A stretch of 64,000 nt of DNA from Pseudonocardiales bacterium (GTDB taxonomy: Bacteria; Actinomycetota; Actinomycetes; Mycobacteriales; Pseudonocardiaceae), in the NCBI GenBank assembly GCA_019244165.1, contig JAFATA010000075.1, positions 1-64,000 on the forward strand. The letters run 5' to 3'. This document shows positions 24,135-33,678 of this stretch, piece by piece. The position numbers and the translations under genes were made by a program. The notes under the pieces were generated by a model. The model was not told the origin of the DNA. It was given only the letters and a program-made list of their open reading frames with translations, and made no database searches. Each line of letters begins with the position of its first letter. Position 1 is the stretch's first letter.

Positions 24135-25307
24135 TTAGCCGACCTTGGCGCCGACGGCGGCAACCGCCTTGTGGGCGGCCTCGGCCAGGGTGTCCGCGGT
24201 GATGAGGGGCAGTCCGGAGTCACGCAGGATCCGCTGGCCCTGCTCGACGTGGGTGCCGGCTAGCCGCACCACCACCGGGACCTTGACGTCGAGCTGCTTG
24301 AACGCCGCTACGATGCCCTCAGCGACCCAGTCGCAGCGGTTGACACCGGCGAAGATGTTGATCAGCATCGCCTTGACGTTGGCGTCCTGCAGCACCGCGC
24401 GAAAGGCCTTGAGAACCCGCTGGGGCGAGGCGCCACCGCCGATGTCCAGGAAGTTTGCCGGCTCCCCGCCCGCGACCTTGATCATATCCATGGTCGCCAT
24501 CGCCAGACCAGCACCGTTGATCATGCAGCCGATATCGCCGTCCAGGCCGACGTAGGCCAGCCCCCGATCAGCGGCGTGGCTTTCCCTGGCGTCTTCCTGG
24601 CTGCGGTCGCGCAGCTCGGAGATCTCCAGGTGGCGGAACAGCGCGTTGTCGTCGAAGGCCATCTTGGCGTCTAGGGCGACAATACTGCCCTTGCCCGTGA
24701 CGGCCAGCGGGTTGATCTCCAGCATGGTGGCGTCCAGGTCTCGGAAAGCTCGGTACGCGCACCGGAAAATCCGGCTGGCCTCAGCGATCTGCGCTGGTTG
24801 CAGGTCCAGCGCGAACGCGATCTCCCGTCCTTGGAACTCCAGGAACCCCGCCGCGGGGTCGATGGTCGTACGCACCAGCACTTCGGGCTTGCTCCTCGCC
24901 AGCTCCTCGATCTCCATGCCACCCTCAGCCGAGGCGATGATCACTACCCGCTCGATGCGGCGGTCCAGCACGATGCCGAAGTACAGTTCGCGAGCGACGT
25001 CGGTGGCCTCCTCGACGTACACCCGGTAGATCAGCTTGCCGCGCGGACCGGACTGGCTGGTGACCAGCCGCCGGCCGAACATGCTGTTGGCGGCGTCTTC
25101 GACCGCGCGGTCAGAGTGGCACAGCCTCACCCCGCCGGCCGCCCCCCGCCCGCCGGTGTGCACCTGGGCTTTGACCACCCACGCCGACCCGCCGATCTCG
25201 GTGCACCGGTAGGACGCCTGCTCGGGGCTGTAGGCCAGACCGCCGCGCGGGATGGGGACCCCGAAGCGGGCCAAGATCTCCTTGGCCTGATACTCGTGGA
25301 TGTCCAT
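24135..25307 (-). CDS. mtkA: Malate-CoA ligase beta subunit (ATP-grasp)
   Basis: 390 residues, matching SucC/MtkA. The start is [23 protein letters not shown]-grasp features include [28 protein letters not shown] with metal-binding residues, and [18 protein letters not shown] followed by FLDIGGGA. It pairs with MtkB to make malyl-CoA from malate, CoA and ATP. I assign malate rather than succinate because it sits between malyl-CoA lyase and hydroxypyruvate reductase; sequence alone does not separate the two. Nine bases separate it from mcl. Confidence 0.88.
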   Translation of the reverse strand: MDIHEYQAKEILARFGVPIPRGGLAYSPEQASYRCTEIGGSAWVVKAQVHTGGRGAAGGVRLCHSDRAVEDAANSMFGRRLVTSQSGPRGKLIYRVYVEEATDVARELYFGIVLDRRIERVVIIASAEGGMEIEELARSKPEVLVRTTIDPAAGFLEFQGREIAFALDLQPAQIAEASRIFRCAYRAFRDLDATMLEINPLAVTGKGSIVALDAKMAFDDNALFRHLEISELRDRSQEDARESHAADRGLAYVGLDGDIGCMINGAGLAMATMDMIKVAGGEPANFLDIGGGASPQRVLKAFRAVLQDANVKAMLINIFAGVNRCDWVAEGIVAAFKQLDVKVPVVVRLAGTHVEQGQRILRDSGLPLITADTLAEAAHKAVAAVGAKVG

Positions 25308-25316
25308 CCGCGCCCC

Positions 25317-26270
25317 CTAGGCCCGGCCGAGGGCCGCGGCCCGGATCGCCTGGTCCAACGCGATCACCGTCTGGGCCATCCGTTCCGAGGCTGCGTCGAT
25401 CATCTTGCCGTCCACCGCCGCAGCACCCCTGCCCTGCGCCGCCGCCTCAGCCAGCGCCTCGACGATGCGCTGCGCCCGCTGGACCTCAGCTTCCGGCGGG
25501 CTGAACACCTCGTTGGCCAGCTCAATCTGGCTGGGATGAATCGCCCACTTCCCGTCAGCGCCCAGCGCCGCCGCCCGGGCGGCACTGGCGCGGTAGCCAT
25601 CGGGGTCGGAGAAGTCGCCAAACGGGCCGTCGATCGGGCGCAGCCCGTAGGCCCGGCAGGCCACGATCATCCGCGACAGCGCGAAATGCCACTGATCACC
25701 GGGGTAGTCCGGGTTCAGACCACCGATGCTCACGGTGCGAGCCCGGCTGCTCGCGGCGTAGTCGGCCACCCCGAAGTGCAGCGCCTCCAACCGGCCTGGC
25801 GCGGCGGCGATGGCTTCCACGCTGGCCATCCCCAGCGCGGTCTCGATCAGCGCCTCGAGACCGACCTTGTTCGGGTAGCCGCGGGCCTGCTCCACCTGGT
25901 TGATGAGGGTTTCCACGCAGTACAGGTCCGCGGGCAGGCCGACCTTGGGCACCAGGATGGTGTGCACCCGGTCTCCGGCCCGCTCCATCACGTCGATGAC
26001 GTCGCGATACATGTAGTGGGTGTCCAGCCCGTTGAACCGCACCGACACCGTCTTGCCCTTGGCTGCCCAGTCGATCTCGCGCAGCGCTTCGATCACCGTG
26101 CGACGAGCTCGTTCCTTGTCAGCGGGGGCTACCGCGTCCTCCAGATCGAGGAACACGACATCGGCCGCGCTGTTCGCGGCCTTGTCGATGAAGCTGGTGT
26201 TCGATCCCGGTACCGCGAGCTCACTGCGTTGCAACCGGGGCTGGCGCACCGGGTGAAAGGTGTGGCTCAA
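25317..26270 (-). CDS. mcl: L-malyl-CoA lyase (CitE/HpcH family)
   Basis: 317 residues. The CitE-like barrel shows RSELAVPGSNTSFIDKA, VVFLDLEDAVAPADK (metal-binding Glu-Asp), VSVRFNGLDT (substrate Arg), GLEALIETALGM (Glu) and GKWAIHPSQI. It cleaves malyl-CoA to glyoxylate and acetyl-CoA. Its ATGA overlap with sga and 9-base gap to mtkA place it inside a single operon. The operon context favours malyl-CoA over citramalyl-CoA or other substrates of the family. Confidence 0.88.
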   Translation of the reverse strand: MSHTFHPVRQPRLQRSELAVPGSNTSFIDKAANSAADVVFLDLEDAVAPADKERARRTVIEALREIDWAAKGKTVSVRFNGLDTHYMYRDVIDVMERAGDRVHTILVPKVGLPADLYCVETLINQVEQARGYPNKVGLEALIETALGMASVEAIAAAPGRLEALHFGVADYAASSRARTVSIGGLNPDYPGDQWHFALSRMIVACRAYGLRPIDGPFGDFSDPDGYRASAARAAALGADGKWAIHPSQIELANEVFSPPEAEVQRAQRIVEALAEAAAQGRGAAAVDGKMIDAASERMAQTVIALDQAIRAAALGRA

Positions 26271-27505
26271 CTGGCTCCTCCTGTGGATTCCCTGGGGAGT
26301 TCTCTGGGGGGGTCGACCTCGGCTTCCAGCGCGGCGGTCGCGCTGCGGTAGTAGTCCTGGGCCGCCGCGACACCGGCCCCGAGCTCCACCTTCGCCCCGG
26401 CGTCGGCCAGCGACATCTCAGCGCTGGCCAGCGCGGCCAGGCACATCACCTCGTTGAGATCGCCGAGATGGCCGATCCGGAACACCGTGCCCGCCACCTT
26501 GGACAAACCGGCCCCGAACGACGTGCGGTAACGGTGGAAGCCGATCCGGCAGACCTCCGCGGAGTCCACACCCTCCGGAGTGCGGATCGCCGTGACAGTG
26601 TCGGAGTACCACTGCGGAGCCCGCGCGCACAGCGACAGGCCCAACGCGCTCACCCCGCGACGGATCCCCTCGGCGAGCCGGTGGTGGCGGGCGAACACCT
26701 GCGGCAGGCCTTCATCGAACAGCAGGTCCAGTGAGCACCGCAGGCCGTGCAGCATCGGCGTGGGCGGGGTGTAGGGGAAGTAGCCAACGTCGTTGGTCCG
26801 GATCATGTCCGCAAAGCTGAAGTAGCAGCGCTGCATCGTCGAGGACTGGTGCGCCGCAAGCGCCTTGGCGCTGACCCCGAGCATGGACATCCCCGGGGGC
26901 AGCATCAGGCCCTTCTGCGAGCCGGTCACCGCCAGGTCGACGCCCCAGGCTTCCTGCTCGAAGGGGATCGACGCCAGCGAGGACACCGCGTCGACAAACA
27001 GCAGCGCCGGCGAGTCGGCCGCGTCCATCACCCGCCGGACAGCGGCGATGTCGGAGGTCACCCCGGTGGCCGTCTCGTTGTGGCAGACGAAGACACCCTT
27101 GATCGACTTGTCCTCGGTGAGGTGGCGTGCGTAGTCCTCCAGCGGGACGCCCTCACCCCACTCCCGGTCGATGCAGATCACGTCGAGGCCCAGCCGGGTC
27201 GCCATCGCGGCCCAGAGGTGAGAGAACTGGCCGAAACGCGACATCAGCACCCGGTCGCCCCGGTTGAGGGTGTTGCTGATCGCTGCCTCCCACGCCCCGG
27301 TGCCCGAGGAGGGGTACATGAAGACCCGGCCGGCCTCGTTGGCGAAGATCTTCTTCAGGTCGGCGAACAAGGGCAGGGTCAGCTCAGGAAAATCCGGTGC
27401 CCGGTGGTCCTGCATCGGGACGTTCATCGCGCGGCGCACCGCGTCCGGGACATTGGTCGGACCGGGGATGAACAGGTGCGTGGGTCCGTGGGGCATCGCC
27501 GTCAC
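26267..27505 (-). CDS. sga: Serine-glyoxylate aminotransferase
   Basis: 412 residues, fold-type I PLP enzyme. The N-terminus [19 protein letters not shown] is characteristic. The PLP lysine lies in [14 protein letters not shown], and the cofactor Asp in [12 protein letters not shown]. It transfers the amino group from serine to glyoxylate, giving hydroxypyruvate and glycine, and so ties GlyA to Hpr. It overlaps both neighbours by four bases (27502-27505 and 26267-26270), which implies translational coupling. Related to alanine/glyoxylate transaminases, but the context settles the role. Confidence 0.92.
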   Translation of the reverse strand: MTAMPHGPTHLFIPGPTNVPDAVRRAMNVPMQDHRAPDFPELTLPLFADLKKIFANEAGRVFMYPSSGTGAWEAAISNTLNRGDRVLMSRFGQFSHLWAAMATRLGLDVICIDREWGEGVPLEDYARHLTEDKSIKGVFVCHNETATGVTSDIAAVRRVMDAADSPALLFVDAVSSLASIPFEQEAWGVDLAVTGSQKGLMLPPGMSMLGVSAKALAAHQSSTMQRCYFSFADMIRTNDVGYFPYTPPTPMLHGLRCSLDLLFDEGLPQVFARHHRLAEGIRRGVSALGLSLCARAPQWYSDTVTAIRTPEGVDSAEVCRIGFHRYRTSFGAGLSKVAGTVFRIGHLGDLNEVMCLAALASAEMSLADAGAKVELGAGVAAAQDYYRSATAALEAEVDPPRELPRESTGGAS

Positions 27506-28818
27506 CGTCCTTCGGGGCTGGGTGCCTGGGGGGTGGGGGCAAGCTGCGGGTACAGCGGGTAGCGCTGGGCGAGCGCCCGGGTGCGCTCGCGGAGCAAGGT
27601 TCGTTTCCCGTCGTCCAGATAACCGATGAGTGCCTCCGTGATGATCTTGCCGATTTCGTGGAAGTCATCTTCCTGCAGGCCCCGGGTGGCTAGCGGGGAG
27701 GTCCCGATCCGCAGGCCGGACGCGACGGCCGGGGGTCGGGGGTCGAAGGGCACCGCGTTGCGGTTGACGGTGATCCCGATCTCGGCGAGCCGGTCTTCGG
27801 CCTGCTTGCCGTTCAGCGGGGATTCCCGCAGGTCGGCGAGCACCAGGTGGGTGTCGGTGCCGCCGGTGAGCACGTTGAGCCCACCGCCGAGCATCTCCTC
27901 GGCAAGCGCCCGAGCGCCGGCGCGAGTGCGCTGCTGGCGCTCCCGGAACAGCGGCGACGCGGCGATCTTCAGCGCGACCGCCTTGGCGGCGATCACGTGC
28001 ATCAGCGGACCGCCCTGCCAGCCCGGGAACGTTCGCGAATTGATCTTCTTCGCGAACTCCTCCTTGCAGAGGATCATCCCGCTGCGTGGCCCGCCCAGCG
28101 TCTTGTGGATCGTCGTGGTGACGACGTCGGCGTAGGGCACCGGGTTGGGATGCTCACCGGCGGCGACCAGACCAGCGAAGTGCGCCATGTCGACGAGCAG
28201 GTAGGCGCCCACCTCATCGGCGATCTCGCGGAAGCGGGCGAAGTCGAGCTGACGGGGGTAGGCCGACCAGCCGGCGAGGATCATCTTCGGCCGGTGCTCC
28301 TTGGCCAGCCGAGCGAGCGCGTCCATGTCCACCCAGGAGGTCTCCGGGTCCACCCCGTAGGGCACCACGTTGTAGTACAGCCCGGAGAAGTTGAGCCGCA
28401 TGCCGTGGGTGAGGTGCCCCCCGTGGTCGAGCTTCATCCCCAGAAACGTGTCGCCGTGCTCCATCAGCGCGCTGTAGGCGATGGTGTTGGCACTGGCACC
28501 GCCATTGGGTTGCACGTTGGCATGCTCGGCCCCGAACAGCTCCTTGGCCCGGTCGATGGCCAGTTGCTCGGCCACATCGACGTATTCGCAACCGCCGTAG
28601 TACCGCCGGCCCGGGTAGCCCTCCGCGTACTTGTTGGTCAGTACCGAGCCCTGGCAGTCCAGGACGGCCTGCGGCACGAAGTTCTCCGAGGCGATCATCT
28701 CCAAGGTGTGCTCCTGGCGAGCCAGCTCGCCAGCGAGCACCTCGGCGATCTCGGGGTCGACCTCGGCGACCGGCTTGGTGAAGAAGTCAGCGGGCAAGTC
28801 AGCGGGCAGAGCACTCAT
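27502..28818 (-). CDS. glyA: Serine hydroxymethyltransferase
   Basis: 438 residues from ATG 28818 ([13 protein letters not shown]). SHMT motifs: [32 protein letters not shown], and the PLP site [19 protein letters not shown]. It makes serine from glycine and methylene-tetrahydrofolate, the entry point of one-carbon units in the serine cycle. It is the first gene of the operon. A 500-residue version starting at 29064 is not supported upstream. It may duplicate a housekeeping glyA elsewhere. Confidence 0.93.
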   Translation of the reverse strand: MSALPADLPADFFTKPVAEVDPEIAEVLAGELARQEHTLEMIASENFVPQAVLDCQGSVLTNKYAEGYPGRRYYGGCEYVDVAEQLAIDRAKELFGAEHANVQPNGGASANTIAYSALMEHGDTFLGMKLDHGGHLTHGMRLNFSGLYYNVVPYGVDPETSWVDMDALARLAKEHRPKMILAGWSAYPRQLDFARFREIADEVGAYLLVDMAHFAGLVAAGEHPNPVPYADVVTTTIHKTLGGPRSGMILCKEEFAKKINSRTFPGWQGGPLMHVIAAKAVALKIAASPLFRERQQRTRAGARALAEEMLGGGLNVLTGGTDTHLVLADLRESPLNGKQAEDRLAEIGITVNRNAVPFDPRPPAVASGLRIGTSPLATRGLQEDDFHEIGKIITEALIGYLDDGKRTLLRERTRALAQRYPLYPQLAPTPQAPSPEGR

Positions 28819-28912
28819 GGGCGAATCCTCGGCTCGTAGGGAGGTGGACGGGGCGGTCGTGGGATTGCCAGCTCCGCCAGCGGTTGGCTCGGCGCGTCGC
28901 ACCGCCCTGTGT

Positions 28913-28939
28913 CGACCAGAAACTGTACCGACCAGAAAC
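28913..28939 (-). promoter_or_regulatory. Tandem repeat in glyA promoter region (possible operator)
   Basis: cgaccagaaac occurs at 28913-28923 and again at 28929-28939, a 16-bp period, about 100 bases upstream of the glyA start. Flanking gtgtcga and tcgatac add partial symmetry. Spaced direct repeats of this kind often bind an activator. LysR-type proteins control serine-cycle operons in Methylobacterium, but no regulator is adjacent here. Inference only. Confidence 0.4.
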
Positions 28940-29511
28940 CGTGTCGATACAAGACCTACCGCCGCCGCGAGCCGGGGCGCCCCAGGTTTGTCCCCGTCGT
29001 CTAGGCCAAACAGGTGGACCATGTGTGATCGCAGGGTGAGCGGGTATCCCGACAAAGAGGACATTCATCGGGATTAGACCAAGGGGTCGTGCTCTACCGC
29101 GCGCTGGTCGACGAGCTCGGACATGGCCGCTACGACACCCGAGACAGCACCGGAGGTCCAGGATGAACACCGGGCAGGACTACCACGAAGAGCCTGAGCG
29201 TCCGGAAGGTCCCGGTAGGCGCCTACCCAGCTTACACACCACACAAGATCCAGCCTCCCCTCACGACCGCATCCCAGGACCGCAGCACCCAAGGCGTGGG
29301 CCTGCTCAACGAGGTGGCCGGCCTCCGTGAGCAGTGGCAACGCTGCGGGTGAGCTTCCAACGCTACCGCGCTTTCTTCCAACGGTTGCTCCCAGCATAAT
29401 CTCAGCTCACGACCCCTCCCGGGAGCCGAGTCAGGTCGACGCGCCTCGGATGCAGGGCCTGACGTAGTCACTGACCTGCATATCCGCTATTTTACCGCCA
29501 TTGTTACCGGA
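28940..29511. other. Accessory intergenic region with tiny overlapping frames
   Basis: About 570 bases between glyA promoter and the cluster. Two very short plus-strand frames overlap as ATGA (29089-29166, 29163-29339); the second has GGAGG five bases before its ATG and encodes 58 Pro/His-rich residues. Neither resembles a known protein, and they may be remnants. Local composition and lack of long frames suggest degraded DNA at the cluster border. Confidence 0.35.
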
Positions 29512-29604
29512 ACCTCGCTTTCCTGTAAGCCGAAATTATCATGACACCGGAACGCTCGAATCCCAGCGCGGCACCACGAAGCCGCCGCTGGTCAAGTGGA
29601 GCAC
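29512..29604 (+). repeat. Left copy of ~93-bp direct repeat flanking the cluster
   Basis: This block aligns with 38453-38545, ungapped for the first 75 bases (8 mismatches) and then with a single-base gap. The right copy is the 3' end of the DAHP synthase gene, so the left copy is a detached DAHP-synthase tail with no gene in front of it. Upstream of the block the two loci share nothing. Confidence 0.85.
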
Positions 29605-29667
29605 GTACCCGGTGAACCGGGCTTGGCGCATCGACTCGCTCGAGATTAATTGAGTTAAGAGGCGACA

Positions 29668-30921
29668 ATGAATATGCAATACCGGGTCGCCACCACCGAT
29701 AGGCGCATGCGGCACATGCCGGCAACGCGGCCGGGCCGGTGGTGGTCGTTCCTTCTGGTGGCGTCGTGTCTGAGCGCCGTCTATGCGGGCGGGAACATAC
29801 AGAATCCACTTTACGGTCTGTACCAGCGGGCGTTCGGTTTTCCAACGGCCATAGTGACCGCCGTGTTCGCCGCGTACGTGGTCGGTGCGCTGGCCGCGCT
29901 AGCGTTCGGTGGCCGGCTGTCCGACCAGCTCGGACGGCGTCCGGTCCTGCTCGCCGGCCTTGCACTCTCTGCGATCGGTTCCATGCTGTTCGCTGTCGCC
30001 GACGGTCTGCCGCTGATGTTCCTCGGTCGGGTGGCCCAGGGGCTGGCGATCGGCCTGGTCTCTGGGACGGCCTCAGCCGCGCTGGTCGAACTGCACCCGA
30101 CCGGCGACCGCCGGGTCGCGGCAGCCGTGGGGACCGCGTGCACGAGCGGTGGCGCCTGCGTCGGCTCCATGATGGCAGCGCTGTGCGCCCAGTACGCCCC
30201 CGCCCCGCTGCGGCTGGTGTTCGTGCTGCACGTCGCCGCGTTGGTCGTGCTGGCGGTCATCGCGCGTGCCGTTTCGGAGCCTGTTCAGACAATGGTCACC
30301 ACCTGGCGGGAACTAAATCTGCGGCCGCAGCCATTGGCTGTGCCGCACCGGCAGCTTCAGGCTTTCCTCGGCACAGTTGCCAGCGGATTCTGCGCCCTGG
30401 CGGTCGTCGGCCTGTTCAGCGCCCTGACACCCAGTCTGCTGCACGACGTGCTGCGGATGAACGGAGTACTCGTCAACGGCTTCGTCATCTTGACGATATT
30501 CGGCATCGCGGCGATCGCCCAGGTTGCCAGCTCACGCCTGGGTAACCTGGCGTCCACGCTGGGCGGGCTGCTGGCGATCATCGGTGGGTTAGCGCTACTG
30601 GTGATAGTGCTGCACACCGGTTCGCTGCCGGTGCTCGCTACGTGCATTGTCGCGCTCGGATGTGGAGAAGGAATGGCGCTGCGAGGCAGCGTCGCGCTGC
30701 TGAACGACGCCACCGAACCGCAACGCCGGGGCGCAGTCAACTCCAGCTACTTCGTCATCGCCTACTGCGGCATGGCGCTGCCGGTGCTCGGTGTCGGCCT
30801 ATATACCCACGGTGCCGGCTTGGTCGCCGCGACCGACGCGTTCGCCGGGGCGATCGGCATGATCAGTCTACTGGCCGTGGGGTTGCTGGTATGGGCTGGT
30901 CGGCGCGTATCACCCGGGTGA
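29668..30921 (+). CDS. MFS transporter (probable exporter of the cluster product)
   Basis: 417 residues with about twelve hydrophobic segments. The conserved loop 2-3 motif is FGGRLSDQLGRRPVLLAG. The ATG at 29668 follows AAGAGG. It is the first gene inside the left repeat and co-directional with the biosynthetic genes. It is similar in design to DHA1-type drug and metabolite exporters. A self-resistance or export role is inferred from position. Confidence 0.85.
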   Translation: MNMQYRVATTDRRMRHMPATRPGRWWSFLLVASCLSAVYAGGNIQNPLYGLYQRAFGFPTAIVTAVFAAYVVGALAALAFGGRLSDQLGRRPVLLAGLALSAIGSMLFAVADGLPLMFLGRVAQGLAIGLVSGTASAALVELHPTGDRRVAAAVGTACTSGGACVGSMMAALCAQYAPAPLRLVFVLHVAALVVLAVIARAVSEPVQTMVTTWRELNLRPQPLAVPHRQLQAFLGTVASGFCALAVVGLFSALTPSLLHDVLRMNGVLVNGFVILTIFGIAAIAQVASSRLGNLASTLGGLLAIIGGLALLVIVLHTGSLPVLATCIVALGCGEGMALRGSVALLNDATEPQRRGAVNSSYFVIAYCGMALPVLGVGLYTHGAGLVAATDAFAGAIGMISLLAVGLLVWAGRRVSPG

Positions 30922-31578
30922 GGAGTTTTCAGGAGCCGGGGCCGCTGCGCCAGGTACCAAAGCCTGCCCACTCACCCATAGTCGGCGGCATGGATCCGTC
31001 GGCGTAGGTCAGCGACCGGCTCCGGGGGCTGGTCGGTGTCGCTGTCTTGATCATACGGCGGCACAGCCTTCGTCCTGGCGAAACAGAAACCGCGAAAGAA
31101 AGCATAGCATCCGGTTAACTGCCGATGAAATGCGAAGGATTACCCATTTTGAGTAGTCTGAGCGATAAGATCAAGTTTGAAAATTTAACTGGTAATTTAC
31201 AGTCCTGGCATACATCGTTCATTCATCATTTACAGGAGCCGGCAACCCCTAGATGTACAAAACCGCCACCTTATTTCCTGGATGCGGAAGAGAGATCGCG
31301 AAGGGGGGACCTGTACCGGACAGACTCGCCGCACCGCCGGCGCAGGAGTTCTACCGCCCGGGCGGGACGCAACCTGGGTGGACTCGTAGCGTGGTCATGC
31401 TGGTGGCCTAGTCGCCCGACCACGAGGTGCTGGTAGACGTACGGGCGTCGCTGTCCGTCTGGTGGTATAGCTCACCGACTATCACAGTCAATTTCGTGCC
31501 CGACGTCCACAAAAGGACGGTTGGGTTATCACGGCTCGCCTAAGAAAGCGGGAACCACCCAACGTTGGAGGAGCACAC
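30922..31578. other. AT-richer intergenic region ahead of pabAB
   Basis: This 657-base gap includes a markedly AT-rich stretch at about 31080-31260, unlike the surrounding GC-rich DNA. An ATG at 31125 opens a frame beginning MKCEGLPILSSLSDKIKFEN, but it has no ribosome site and becomes low-complexity Arg-rich after ~40 residues. It probably contains the promoter of the pab operon; a small leader peptide is possible. An in-frame GGAGGAG site precedes pabAB. Confidence 0.4.
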
Positions 31579-33678
31579 GTGCACACCCTGCTCGTCGACA
31601 ACTATGACTCCTACACTTTCAACCTCTTCCAGCTGATCGCTGAGGTAAACGGCACCACACCAGTGGTGATCGTCAATGACGATCCGTCGTTGGCGACGCT
31701 GCGACTGGGGAGCTTCGACAATATTGTGATCTCCCCGGGGCCAGGGCGACCGCAAAACCCGCGCGATGTCGGCTACGTCAGTGAGCTGCTGCGCCGGACC
31801 ACGCTGCCGGTGCTCGGTGTCTGCCTCGGCCATCAGGCCATCGCGCACGAGGCAGGCGCGATCGTTGGGCTCGCCCCGCAGCCGAGGCATGGCCATCTCA
31901 CCAAGGTCAGGCACGACGACGGGGAGCTGTTTGCCGGGATCCCGCCGGAGTTCGTCGCGGTCCGTTACCACTCACTGTGCGTCGAGGAGCCGGTACCGGC
32001 GGAGCTGGTTCCCACTGCGTGGGCCGAGGACGGCGTGATCATGGCGCTACGCCATCGGCACCTCCCTCGGTGGGGCGTGCAGTTCCACCCTGAGTCGATC
32101 GCTTCCCGCTATGGCCAAGAGCTGCTAGCGAACTTCCGCGACCTGAGTGCAGGAGTAAAAGCGAAATCTGAGGTCGCGGTTGCCGGCGGCGCTGTCGGGG
32201 CGGACCGCACCGCGCAGACCCCGCCCCCGATGTCACTCCGGCTCGCCGTCGCGGTGGTACCGAAGGCCGTCGACAGCGAAGCGGTGTTCCTCGAGTTCTT
32301 CGAGTCGTCACCGACCTGCTTCTGGCTCGACAGCAGCCGGGTCGAAGCCAGGCTGTCCCGGTTTTCGTTCCTCGGTGATGCTTCGGGCCCGCTGAGCGAG
32401 GTGCTCAGCTACCGGATCTCTACCGGCGCGGTGAAGGTGGAGGACGCCGGCGGCGTTCGGGTGGAGAGCGGCAGCATCTTCGACGTGCTCAACCGCAGGT
32501 TGCGAGACCGGCAGCTTGTCGACCCGGACCTGCCGTTCGACCTCAGCGGCGGTTACGTCGGGTACTTCGGCTACGAGCTCAAAGCCGACTGCGGTTCGGA
32601 AAACCAGCACACCGCGGACACGCCCGACGCGATGTGGATCTTCGCTGACAGGCTGGTCGCCGTGGACCACCAGACCGGCCTGACCTATGTGCTCGCCGTG
32701 TACGACGGCGTCGAACAGCGCGAGGAGGCCGAGGAGTGGACGAAACGGACTGCAACCCGCCTGCTCGACCTCGACCCGGCATACCCGCTCGACCCGGCCG
32801 GCTCGGACGCCGCGACGATGGACCCGGCCGATCACCTCGTCGTCGGGCAGCAGCACTACCAGGCCGATATCGAGGAGTCGCAACGTCAGCTGGTCCGGGG
32901 CGAGAGCTACGAGATTTGTCTGACCAACAAGCTGCGACTACCGTTCCACGACGACGACATCACCTTTTACCGCCGCCTCCGCCGGGCGAATCCAGCACCG
33001 TACTCCGCACTGTTGCGAGTCGGCGGTGTTACCATCTTCAGCTCGTCGCCGGAGCGGTTCCTGCGGATTGAGCGCGACGGCGCGGTGGAGAGTAAGCCGA
33101 TCAAGGGTACCGCGCCGCGCAGCGCGGATCCGGTACGTGACGCCCAGCTCGCCACCGAACTCTCCGCCTGTGCCAAGACGCAGGCGGAGAACCTGATGAT
33201 CGTGGATCTTCTGCGCAACGACCTCGGGCGGTTGTGCGAGGTCGGTAGTGTCGAGGTCGTCCGCTATTTGGCGGTGGAGTCCTACACCACGGTCCACCAG
33301 TTGGTGTCCACCATCCGCGGTCAGCTCAACCCCTGGATGAGCCCGGTTGACTGCGTGCGGCACTGCTTCCCCGGCGGCTCCATGACGGGTGCGCCTAAGC
33401 GGCGCACGATAGAGATCATCGACCGGCTGGAGACCGAGGCGCGTGGCGTGTACTCGGGTGCGCTGGGTTACTTCGGTCTCGCCGGCGGCGCCGACCTCAA
33501 CATCGTGATCAGGACGGCGGTCCGGCAGGGCGACGAGTTGACCATCGGTGCGGGCGGGGCGATCGTTCTCGACTCGGACACCAGGGAAGAGTTCGATGAG
33601 ATGGTCCTGAAGGCGGCCGCACCGCTGCGCGCGGTCTGCCCAGCGGTGCCGTCCGATTCCGAGGTGAAGGCCCGATGA
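31579..33678 (+). CDS. pabAB: Aminodeoxychorismate synthase, fused PabA-PabB
   Basis: 699 residues. The N-terminal glutamine amidotransferase (1-~195) has the nucleophile Cys82 in GVCLGHQAIAHE and the His/Glu pair in VQFHPES (170/172). The C-terminal chorismate-binding domain carries SKPIKGTAPR, whose PIKGT marks ADC synthase rather than anthranilate synthase (PIAGT), and SMTGAPKRRTIEIID. It converts chorismate plus glutamine to 4-amino-4-deoxychorismate. Fused PabAB enzymes feed p-aminobenzoate to many actinomycete natural products. GTG start after GGAGGAG. It overlaps the lyase gene by four bases. Confidence 0.93.
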   Translation: MHTLLVDNYDSYTFNLFQLIAEVNGTTPVVIVNDDPSLATLRLGSFDNIVISPGPGRPQNPRDVGYVSELLRRTTLPVLGVCLGHQAIAHEAGAIVGLAPQPRHGHLTKVRHDDGELFAGIPPEFVAVRYHSLCVEEPVPAELVPTAWAEDGVIMALRHRHLPRWGVQFHPESIASRYGQELLANFRDLSAGVKAKSEVAVAGGAVGADRTAQTPPPMSLRLAVAVVPKAVDSEAVFLEFFESSPTCFWLDSSRVEARLSRFSFLGDASGPLSEVLSYRISTGAVKVEDAGGVRVESGSIFDVLNRRLRDRQLVDPDLPFDLSGGYVGYFGYELKADCGSENQHTADTPDAMWIFADRLVAVDHQTGLTYVLAVYDGVEQREEAEEWTKRTATRLLDLDPAYPLDPAGSDAATMDPADHLVVGQQHYQADIEESQRQLVRGESYEICLTNKLRLPFHDDDITFYRRLRRANPAPYSALLRVGGVTIFSSSPERFLRIERDGAVESKPIKGTAPRSADPVRDAQLATELSACAKTQAENLMIVDLLRNDLGRLCEVGSVEVVRYLAVESYTTVHQLVSTIRGQLNPWMSPVDCVRHCFPGGSMTGAPKRRTIEIIDRLETEARGVYSGALGYFGLAGGADLNIVIRTAVRQGDELTIGAGGAIVLDSDTREEFDEMVLKAAAPLRAVCPAVPSDSEVKAR

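Noticed and set aside
24135..25307. Succinyl-CoA synthetase of the citric-acid cycle
   Set aside because: Cannot be excluded by sequence alone, but adjacency to mcl, sga and hpr makes malate-CoA ligase much more likely.
31540..31971. 143-residue minus-strand frame over the start of pabAB
   Set aside because: It is fully antisense to the amidotransferase domain with no family motif; a shadow of high-GC coding.
31579..33678. Anthranilate or ADIC synthase (TrpE/PhzE) for the fused protein
   Set aside because: The domain order is amidotransferase first and the motif is PIKGT, as in ADC synthases.
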